12,649 nucleotides of DNA from Opitutia bacterium UBA4654 (GTDB lineage Bacteria > Verrucomicrobiota > Verrucomicrobiia > Opitutales > Intestinicryptomonadaceae): contig DHMA01000031.1 in the NCBI GenBank assembly GCA_002405555.1, positions 1 through 12,649 of the forward strand, in the 5' to 3' direction. The position numbers were made by a program, and so were the translations under genes. Shown one piece after another: positions 7,433-12,649 of the stretch (the first letter of the stretch is position 1; each line of letters opens with the position of its first letter). The notes under the pieces were generated by a model. It worked only from the letters and a program-made list of their open reading frames with translations. It was not told the origin of the DNA and did no database searches.

Positions 7433-7538
7433 AACGCACAATAAAAACGCGCCGCATTTTCAGGCTCGAAAATTTTTGCATGTCAAAATTCCCAAATTCA
7501 CGTCTTGAAAACTGCGCGTTATGGGCGCGGCGCGGGGC

Positions 7539-7587
7539 AAAAAAAAAACGCGGAGGAAAACGGTGCGGGGGGGGGGGAAAACCGCGT
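7539..7587 (-). terminator. Terminator of the Sel1 gene with an 11-G run in its loop
   Basis: CCGCGT at 7582-7587, overlapping the Sel1 stop codon by one base, pairs with ACGCGG at 7548-7553. On the minus strand the stem is followed by about ten T residues (7539-7548). The roughly 28-base loop includes a homopolymer of 11 G on the plus strand (7567-7577). The short stem and large loop are unusual, but the T tract placed directly after a stop codon supports termination. Confidence 0.6.
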
Positions 7588-9002
7588 CAATGCTCGTATC
7601 CCCTTATTCTGTAAAGGGCTTTGCGGGCTTCGTCATTGCCGGCTTTCGCCGCGCGGCGCAGTAAATCCGCGCCTTTTAGGGTGTTTTTTTCTACGCCGAT
7701 TCCGTTGAAATAGCACGCGCCCAAGTTGCCCATCGCCTGCGCGTCGCCCTTGTCGGCGGCAAGCTTCAAATATTTTACAGCCTCCGAAACATTGCGCTCG
7801 ACGCCGACCGCGTTGATATAGCACGTCCCCAAATTGCTCTGCGCCGAAACGTCGCCCGCGTCCGCCGCCTTTTTCAGCCATTTGATTGCGTCCGCCGCGC
7901 TCTTGCCTATCCCGATTCCTTCAAGATAGCAGTAGCCCAAATTGCTCTGCGCCGAAACGTCGCCCTGAAACGCCGCCCGTCTGTACCATCTCACTGCCTC
8001 GGCTTTGTTTTCGCCGCAACCCGCGCCGTTGAAATAGCAGTCGGCAAGGTTGTTCTGGGCAATGGCGTAGCCGTTTTCGGCGGACTTCCTGTACCAGTCG
8101 AACGCCGAAGCCGCGTTGGGCTGCACGCCGTAGCCGTTTGCGTAGCAGACCGCGAGGTTGTTTTGCGCCTCGGCGTTGCCAAGCTCTGCGGCCTCGCGCA
8201 CAAGGGCGAAGCCGCGCGCGCCGTCGGCGGCGACCCCCGCGCCCTGCAAATACGCCATTCCCAAGAAAAGCATGGCTGGCGGATATTTTTTCTTGGCGGC
8301 AAGCTCGAAGCAGCGGAACGCGGCGAACTCGTCCACATTTCCGCCCATGCCCTCAATGTAGTAGACGCCGAGGTTGTTCTGCGCCACGACATTTCCCGCG
8401 CGGGCGGCGTCCTCCAAAAGCCTGCGGGCTTCCGCTGGATTTTTCTCCACCCCCACGCCTTCGAGGTGCGCGCGCGCAAGCGAAACCTTCGCCCTGTTCG
8501 AGCCAAGCTCCGCCGCTTTTTTGAACAGCTCGACCGCCTTTGCGGGGTCGAAATCCGCCGCGCCTCCCCTGAAATGGCAGACGCCTAGCCTGTTGAGCGC
8601 GTTCGGACAGCCCTTTTTCGCCGCCCGCTCCCAAAAATCGACAGCCCCCTTTTCGTACTGCGGAACGCCGTCGCCCTCCGACATGCAAACGGCATAGGCG
8701 AACATTCCGTAGGGATTTCCCGCGAAGGCGGCGGCAAGGAAATCGCCCGCGGCGCGTCGGGCGTCCTTTTGGGTGCCCAAGCCGAGGAGGCGGCAGACGC
8801 CGAGGGATACGAGGGCGTCGTAGTCGCGCTTTTGGGCGCGGGCGGAAAGTTCGGCAACGGTTTCGGAAGTAATGCTTTCGACATTCGCGCGGTCGAAGTC
8901 CAAGACGCCGCACATTTCGCGGGCAGACGGAACGTCCGCCGCCGCAAGCCCCGCGGCAAGCAGCAGCACCGCAACAAAAAACGATTTCGCCGAGATTGAC
9001 AT
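7587..9002 (-). CDS. Secreted Sel1-repeat (TPR-like) protein
   Basis: Predicted exported alpha-solenoid scaffold that probably binds other proteins; no enzymatic motif is visible. The 471 residues start with a signal peptide (MSISAKSFFVAVLLLAAGLAAA, cleavage before DVPS). About eleven Sel1 repeats of roughly 36 residues follow, recognisable by units such as AQNNLGVYYIEGMG, AQNNLADCYFNGAG, AQSNLGYCYLEGIG and AMGNLGACYFNGIG. The first three units are less regular and the C-terminal unit is truncated before RGYEH. The ATG at 9002 is chosen over an in-frame GTG at 9032 because it opens directly on the signal peptide. Neither has a Shine-Dalgarno. It diverges from the Fic gene, whose repeats and operator-like sites lie in the shared 255-bp spacer. 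Confidence 0.9.
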   Translation of the reverse strand: MSISAKSFFVAVLLLAAGLAAADVPSAREMCGVLDFDRANVESITSETVAELSARAQKRDYDALVSLGVCRLLGLGTQKDARRAAGDFLAAAFAGNPYGMFAYAVCMSEGDGVPQYEKGAVDFWERAAKKGCPNALNRLGVCHFRGGAADFDPAKAVELFKKAAELGSNRAKVSLARAHLEGVGVEKNPAEARRLLEDAARAGNVVAQNNLGVYYIEGMGGNVDEFAAFRCFELAAKKKYPPAMLFLGMAYLQGAGVAADGARGFALVREAAELGNAEAQNNLAVCYANGYGVQPNAASAFDWYRKSAENGYAIAQNNLADCYFNGAGCGENKAEAVRWYRRAAFQGDVSAQSNLGYCYLEGIGIGKSAADAIKWLKKAADAGDVSAQSNLGTCYINAVGVERNVSEAVKYLKLAADKGDAQAMGNLGACYFNGIGVEKNTLKGADLLRRAAKAGNDEARKALYRIRGYEH

Positions 9003-9140
9003 ATTTTTATTCGACACCAAAAGCTCCGACACGCGCCGAAGAATTTTTCAAACCGACATTAGCAAAACGCCCCTCCAAATTGCAAAGCAATTCTGCGCAA
9101 TAAGTCCCAGCAAATAAGCTGCGCACCCCGCCCCAAAACT

Positions 9141-9181
9141 AAATACCAGCCAAATACCAGTTTCTACAATTCTGGTACTTG
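9141..9181. repeat. 41-bp flanking direct repeat, left copy, holding an inverted half-site pair
   Basis: It matches 10606-10646 at 40 of 41 positions, differing only at 9161 (T here, C there). Inside are AAATACCAG at 9141-9149 and again at 9152-9160, 11 bp apart, then the inverted CTGGTACTT at 9172-9180. The second and third half-sites form a pair separated by 11 nt. It lies upstream of the Fic gene in the spacer shared with the Sel1 gene. Confidence 0.9.
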
Positions 9182-9228
9182 GTTTGCATTTCATTAAAGT
9201 GAAATAAAATACATAAAATTCATTGACT

Positions 9229-9257
9229 AAATACCAATTTTTTAAAAACTGGTATTT
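9229..9257. promoter_or_regulatory. Operator-like palindrome abutting the Fic start codon
   Basis: AAATACCA (9229-9236) and TGGTATTT (9250-9257) are exact inverted copies. Counting the AT-rich centre, 13 of 14 positions pair around 9243. The 9-base half-sites are separated by 11 nt, the same geometry as the pairs inside the two 41-bp repeats. The last base touches the Fic ATG, so a bound protein would cover the ribosome binding region and probably the transcription start. A TTGACT at 9223-9228 just upstream could be a -35 box but lacks a convincing -10. Confidence 0.7.
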
Positions 9258-10601
9258 ATGAAAATTCCCGAAAAGCCGCCGGCTGTCCAAGATTTCGGCA
9301 AAATATTGCAGGAGCACAATGTCGATTTTGCGAAAGTGCTTTCCGCAAAGCTCGACGATTCCCGATATTTGTCGTTCGAAGACACAAAATACCGCCCCGT
9401 CCCTGAACAGATAAAAGCCGTCGGGGGCGACAGGCTCGTCTGGTGGATAGCAATCATGTTCGGGCGCATTCCGCGCTTTCAGGAACTGCCGCTCAGCGCG
9501 GCGGACGGCGGTTTTTTCAAGTTTTTTTGCGACAATATCGACGCCCAGCTCCTCCATGACATGGATTTGAACGGCGGCGGAATGCTCGGCGTCGGCGAAA
9601 TGATACCGAACGAAAAGGAGCGGAATAAATATTTTGTCAACATGCTCATCGAGGAGTCGTTTTCTTCGAGCTTCATGGAGGGCGCGGTTTCCACGCGCGA
9701 CTTGGCAAAGAAAATGATTGCCGAAAACCGCGAGCCGAAAAACAAGAGCGAGCGCATGATTCTAAACAATTTCAAGACCATGCAAAGCCTGTCGGAATGG
9801 AAGGACGAGCCGCTCTCGCCGGAGCTTCTATGCAAAATCCACTCGCACATAGCGCGGGGAACTTTGGACGAATCGAAGCTCGGAAAATTCAGAACCGAAA
9901 GCGACGGAGACATCGTTCTTGCCGACGACGAGGGCAACGTCTACCACACTCCCTGCGGCGTCGGGTCTATCCCCGAAAAAATCGCCGAGCTTTGCGAGTT
10001 CGCCAATTCCGGCAACAGCGGAAGCAACTTCATTCACCCCGTGGTCAAGGCGGTGATTCTCCACTTCATGCTCGCCTACATTCACCCGTTTTGCGACGGC
10101 AACGGCAGGACGGCGAGAACCCTCTTCTACTGGTATTTGCTAAAAAACAATTACTGGATAGTAAAATTTATTTCCATCTCGAAAATAATAGTCGAGTCGG
10201 GCAACCGCTACTACATGTCTTTCCTCAACACAGAGCGCGACTACAACGACCTTAACTACTTCATAAAATTCCAGCTCGAAGTTTTCGACAGGGCAATAAA
10301 GGCTTTCTACAACTACCTTGAAACAAAAAAGAGGGAATATGCCGACATTTCGAGAAACAGCGACATTCTGAAAGGGCTGAACGAGCGCGAAGCCCAGCTG
10401 TGCCTTAAAATCATGGGAAAGCCGTTTGAAAATTTCGACGCCACGATAGAATCGTACGCAATCTTAAACGGCGTTTCCTGGGAAACCGCCCGTCTGGATT
10501 TAAAACATCTTGCGGCGGAGAAAATTCTCGAACGCCGAAAATCGGGCAAAACTTACGTCTATTCCCCGACAAAGAATTTTCTCGAAAAAATCGGAAGCTA
10601 A
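9258..10601 (+). CDS. Fic-domain protein (AMP-transferase type) with C-terminal winged-helix-like domain
   Basis: Fic enzymes move AMP, or another nucleotide part, from a nucleotide onto hydroxyl groups of target proteins. The 447-residue protein has the full catalytic loop HPFCDGNGRTAR at 276-287 (H276, D280, R284, R287). In front is an inhibitory helix SxxxEG at 137-142 (S137, E141), which marks a class II, self-inhibited Fic protein needing no separate antitoxin. Residues 1-125 form a Fic N-terminal region. Residues 370-447 resemble a winged helix-turn-helix (LNEREAQLCLKIM, SWETARLDLKHLAAEKILERR, wing KSGKTYVYS), suggesting DNA binding. No Shine-Dalgarno is seen. By eye the gene is more AT-rich than its neighbours, hinting at transfer. 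It stands alone between 41-bp direct repeats, with an operator-like palindrome touching its start. Its protein target is unknown. Confidence 0.93.
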   Translation: MKIPEKPPAVQDFGKILQEHNVDFAKVLSAKLDDSRYLSFEDTKYRPVPEQIKAVGGDRLVWWIAIMFGRIPRFQELPLSAADGGFFKFFCDNIDAQLLHDMDLNGGGMLGVGEMIPNEKERNKYFVNMLIEESFSSSFMEGAVSTRDLAKKMIAENREPKNKSERMILNNFKTMQSLSEWKDEPLSPELLCKIHSHIARGTLDESKLGKFRTESDGDIVLADDEGNVYHTPCGVGSIPEKIAELCEFANSGNSGSNFIHPVVKAVILHFMLAYIHPFCDGNGRTARTLFYWYLLKNNYWIVKFISISKIIVESGNRYYMSFLNTERDYNDLNYFIKFQLEVFDRAIKAFYNYLETKKREYADISRNSDILKGLNEREAQLCLKIMGKPFENFDATIESYAILNGVSWETARLDLKHLAAEKILERRKSGKTYVYSPTKNFLEKIGS

Positions 10602-10605
10602 ATTC

Positions 10606-10646
10606 AAATACCAGCCAAATACCAGCTTCTACAATTCTGGTACTTG
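10606..10646. repeat. 41-bp flanking direct repeat, right copy
   Basis: This is the near-identical partner of 9141-9181, starting 4 nt after the Fic stop codon and in the same orientation. It contains AAATACCAG at 10606-10614 and 10617-10625 and the inverted CTGGTACTT at 10637-10645. The two copies start 1465 bp apart and enclose the whole Fic gene and its proximal palindrome. It is not followed by a T tract, so it does not look like a terminator. Confidence 0.9.
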
Positions 10647-10677
10647 AACTGTATCTTAGTTAAAATAATTTAATTAC

Positions 10678-10719
10678 AAAAAAACGGCGCGGAAAATACC
10701 GAAAAATCCCGCGCCGTTT
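10678..10719. terminator. Terminator between the convergent Fic and TrpB2 genes
   Basis: AAACGGCGCGG at 10682-10692 pairs perfectly over 11 bp with CCGCGCCGTTT at 10709-10719 around a 16-base loop. On the minus strand a run of seven T follows (10678-10684), so it is strongest for the TrpB2 transcript; on the plus strand the tail is TTTCTTTG. A second 7-bp hairpin, CGCGGGG/CCCCGCG (10735-10741 with 10749-10755), lies between it and the TrpB2 stop codon but has no U tract. Confidence 0.87.
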
Positions 10720-10770
10720 CTTTGTCGGCTTTTTCGCGGGGAGGAACGCCCCGCGCATGTGCCGCAAATG

Positions 10771-12138
10771 CTACTTTTCGTTGCAGACGGGCAAGCCCGA
10801 AAGCGCCATGGCGATTTCCTGTTCGGGATAATCGTAGTTGCGGAGTTTTCCCGCAAAATAGTCGAGGTATGCGGTCATATCGAGGTGTCCGTGTCCCGAC
10901 AGATTGAAAAGTATGCACTTTTCCTCGCCCGTTTCCGCGCACTTGCGGGCTTCGTCCATGGCGGCGGAAATCGCGTGCGAAGATTCGGGCGCGGGAATGA
11001 TTCCCTCGGAACGCGCGAATGCGACGGCGTCGCGGAAAACGTCGAGCTGCTGGACGGTTCTCGCCCGCATAAGCCCCTGTTTTGCGATGTTGCTGATTTG
11101 CGGAGCCATGCCGTGGTAGCGCAGTCCGCCCGCGTGCACTGCGGGAGGAATGAACGAGCTGCCGAGCGTGTACATTTTCATCAAAGGCGTCATTTTCGCG
11201 ACGTCGCCGAAGTCGTAGGCGTACTTGCCCTTTGTGAGGCTGGGGCACGCGGAAGGCTCAACGCCCAACACGTCTACCTTGCGTCCGCCGCGGAGCATTT
11301 CGCCGATGAACGGGAACGCGATGCCCGCGAAGTTCGAGCCGCCGCCGCACGCGCCGATAATCATGTCGGGGTAGTCGTTTGCCATTTCCATTTGGAGGAG
11401 GGCTTCTTCGCCGATAATCGTCTGGTGGAGCAGAACGTGGTTGAGCACCGAGCCGAGGCAGTACTTGGTGTCGGGGTTTTTCACCGCCTCTTCGACCGCC
11501 TCCGAAATCGCTATGCCGAGCGAACCGCTGCAATCGGGGTCTTTTGCCAGAACGGCGCGACCCGCTTCCGTGTAGGGGCTGGGCGAGGGAATTGTCTCGC
11601 CGCCGAAGAGCTCCATAACCGCCTTGCGATAGGGCTTTTGCATAAACGAGCACTTCACCATGAAGACTCTGCAATGGAGTCCGAAAATCTGGCACGCCTG
11701 CGAGAGCGCCGAGCCCCACTGGCCCGCGCCGGTTTCGGTCGTGATGAATTTTGTGCCGCACCTTTTGTTTTCGAAGACCTGCGCGAGCGCGCTGTTCGAT
11801 TTGTGCGAGCCCGACGGGCTTACGCCCTCGAATTTATAGTAAATGCGGGCGGACGTTTTGAGGGCTTTTTCGAGTCTGCGCGCGCGGTAGAGCGGCGAGG
11901 GTCTCCATTGGCGGAGGATTTCGCGGACGGGTTCGGGAATCGGAATGTAGCGTTCGCGCGACATTTCCTGTTCGAGCACGCCTTTTGCGAAGATTGTTTC
12001 GAGCTTTGCGGGGTCCATCGGTTTGCCCGTAGTCGGGTCGATGGGCGGGGGCGTGTGCTCTTTCAAGTCCGCTTCGATATTGTACCAGTTTGAGGGAATT
12101 TTTTCCTCGTCGAGAATGTATTTGATTTGAGATGACAT
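10771..12138 (-). CDS. trpB: TrpB2-type tryptophan synthase beta chain (PLP enzyme)
   Basis: Predicted to join indole and serine to give tryptophan. At 455 residues it is longer than TrpB1 (about 400) and has the extended N-terminus of the TrpB2 group (ILDEEKIPSNWYNIEADL). The PLP lysine is K113 in GSHKSNSA, the catalytic glutamate is probably E135 in TTETGAGQWG, and the phosphate-binding loop GGGSN is at 265-269. Near the C-terminus is LSGHGHLDM, carrying the serine expected near the PLP ring nitrogen. No trpA or other trp gene adjoins, consistent with a stand-alone TrpB2 that may salvage indole or replace TrpB1; the window cannot tell which. The gene starts 21 nt after the lipoprotein stop with no Shine-Dalgarno, so it is probably read from the same transcript. 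A strong terminator follows. Confidence 0.93.
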   Translation of the reverse strand: MSSQIKYILDEEKIPSNWYNIEADLKEHTPPPIDPTTGKPMDPAKLETIFAKGVLEQEMSRERYIPIPEPVREILRQWRPSPLYRARRLEKALKTSARIYYKFEGVSPSGSHKSNSALAQVFENKRCGTKFITTETGAGQWGSALSQACQIFGLHCRVFMVKCSFMQKPYRKAVMELFGGETIPSPSPYTEAGRAVLAKDPDCSGSLGIAISEAVEEAVKNPDTKYCLGSVLNHVLLHQTIIGEEALLQMEMANDYPDMIIGACGGGSNFAGIAFPFIGEMLRGGRKVDVLGVEPSACPSLTKGKYAYDFGDVAKMTPLMKMYTLGSSFIPPAVHAGGLRYHGMAPQISNIAKQGLMRARTVQQLDVFRDAVAFARSEGIIPAPESSHAISAAMDEARKCAETGEEKCILFNLSGHGHLDMTAYLDYFAGKLRNYDYPEQEIAMALSGLPVCNEK

Positions 12139-12159
12139 TTGTGTTGCGGTAAATTGTGT

Positions 12160-12528
12160 TTATTCGTCGTTGAACGACACCCCGCCACCCTGCGAAGGCG
12201 CGACGTCCATGTGGAAGGTGATTTTTTCGGGCACTTTGCTCTTTTCGGGGTTCGACGCCAGATACGCGGGGAACGAAACAACCTGCGTGTGGAGCGAAGC
12301 CTCCTGCGGAATCGCCGTGATTACGGTTTTGCGGACAAAGTAGCCGTCCTCGTTCGTTTCGACGCCGACGCTCAGCGGCGCGGTTCCCATTTTCAGGCCG
12401 TCGATTACAATCGGCGCGCCCGCGGGAATGCTTACGATGTCGATTTGGCGGCTGTAAATTTCCTTGTCTTCGGAATTACAGCCAACCAAAAGCGCGGCGA
12501 GCGCAAGAATTGCGTATAATTTTTTCAT
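12160..12528 (-). CDS. PEGA-like domain lipoprotein
   Basis: Predicted 122-residue lipoprotein. The N-terminus MKKLYAILALAALLVGC has a type II signal peptide with C17 as the lipidated residue. Residues about 30-60 (SIPAGAPIVIDGLKMGTAPLS) match the PEGA-type pattern of a short beta-strand, a conserved glycine turn and a threonine-alanine-proline motif. PEGA domains occur in bacterial surface and sugar-binding contexts, but the role here is unknown. The rest is a beta-rich tail (TFHMDVAPSQGGG). No Shine-Dalgarno precedes the ATG; a promoter-like pair lies just upstream. The TrpB2 gene follows after 21 nt, an odd partnership between an envelope lipoprotein and an amino-acid enzyme. Confidence 0.83.
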   Translation of the reverse strand: MKKLYAILALAALLVGCNSEDKEIYSRQIDIVSIPAGAPIVIDGLKMGTAPLSVGVETNEDGYFVRKTVITAIPQEASLHTQVVSFPAYLASNPEKSKVPEKITFHMDVAPSQGGGVSFNDE

Positions 12529-12539
12529 TTAAATCGAAG

Positions 12540-12568
12540 TTTCTAAGGGCGGAAGCCGCCCGATGCAA
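12540..12568 (-). promoter_or_regulatory. Possible promoter of the lipoprotein-TrpB2 pair, with hairpin in the spacer
   Basis: On the minus strand TTGCAT (12563-12568) and TAGAAA (12540-12545) are separated by 17 nt. The start site would fall near 12533, leaving a leader of about 5 nt and matching the lack of a ribosome binding site. The spacer contains a perfect 6-bp hairpin GGGCGG/CCGCCC (12547-12552 with 12556-12561), which could instead be a weak terminator of the preceding gene. Confidence 0.4.
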
Positions 12569-12573
12569 CAATT

Positions 12574-12649
12574 TTATATTCCGTAGAAATAAAGAATTCC
12601 GCCGAGCCCCAGAGCGACGGTCGCGACGGAGAGCGCAACCATTGTGGGG
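12574..12649 (-). CDS. C-terminal end of a membrane protein (cut by the window edge)
   Basis: The minus strand stays open from the window edge to a TAA at 12574-12576. The visible 24 residues, PTMVALSVATVALGLGGILY followed by FYGI, are almost entirely hydrophobic, as expected for the last membrane helix of an integral protein. The stop lies 45 nt upstream of the lipoprotein ATG, so this could be the preceding gene of the same unit or a separate one. Too little is present to name the family. Confidence 0.55.
   Translation of the reverse strand, partial: PTMVALSVATVALGLGGILYFYGI

Noticed and set aside
8641..8660. Sequence resembling the palindrome arm inside the Sel1 gene
   Set aside because: ACAGCCCCCTTTTCGT is close to one arm of the 300-399 element, but it falls within a Sel1 repeat encoding an ordinary segment (QYEKGAV), and flanking bases do not match.
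10759..12093. 444-codon open frame on the plus strand
   Set aside because: Antisense to the unmistakable TrpB2 gene; no motif and no separate signals.
1..12649. CRISPR array, tRNA, rRNA, transposase, integrase or toxin-antitoxin partner gene
   Set aside because: I looked on both strands and found no regular spacer-repeat series, no cloverleaf-like gene and no matching protein. The Fic protein carries its own inhibitory motif, so no separate antitoxin is needed.

Overview
The window looks like a chromosomal stretch from an anaerobic or gut-type, GC-rich bacterium. My best guess is Verrucomicrobiota of the Opitutae type. The pointers are an oxygen-sensitive class I fumarase, secreted carbohydrate-active enzymes, a secreted Sel1-repeat protein, many genes without a Shine-Dalgarno sequence, and AT-rich intergenic spacers between GC-rich genes. 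This assignment is inference; no rRNA or other phylogenetic marker is present. No tRNA, rRNA, CRISPR array, transposase or phage gene was found.

Layout from left to right. Positions 1-417 hold no gene but contain a dispersed palindromic repeat: a 100-bp imperfect hairpin at 300-399, with weaker symmetry out to about 281-417, and half of a second copy at 1-43. It abuts the stop codon of a class I fumarase gene (418-2037, minus). Divergent from this is a secreted SGNH/GDSL esterase-like gene (2169-3683, plus). A bidirectional terminator separates it from a convergent two-gene minus-strand unit: a 73-residue single-span membrane protein (4707-4928) followed by a stand-alone DNA polymerase I-type 5'-3' exonuclease (3800-4678). 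Next is a secreted GH50-like glycoside hydrolase (5157-7247, minus), with its own terminator, a near-consensus promoter, a palindrome touching the -35 box and a distal tandem direct repeat. A secreted Sel1-repeat protein (7587-9002, minus) follows, ending in a terminator whose loop carries an 11-G run.

The most unusual part is the Fic locus (about 9141-10646). A Fic-domain AMP-transferase-type gene (9258-10601, plus) with an N-terminal self-inhibitory motif and a C-terminal winged-helix-like domain is bracketed by 41-nt direct repeats that match at 40 of 41 positions. Each repeat holds an inverted pair of AAATACCAG-type half-sites. A third pair with exactly the same 11-nt spacing ends at the base before the Fic start codon. 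The simplest reading is that the Fic protein, or a partner, recognises these sites and controls its own expression. The same direct repeats also make the locus a self-contained 1465-bp unit that recombination could delete or exchange.

After a convergent terminator comes a minus-strand pair: a PEGA-like lipoprotein gene (12160-12528) followed 21 nt later by a TrpB2-type tryptophan synthase beta chain (10771-12138). The right edge carries the last 24 codons of a membrane protein on the minus strand. The genes do not form one pathway. They are housekeeping metabolism, two secreted carbohydrate-modifying enzymes, and one accessory Fic cassette.
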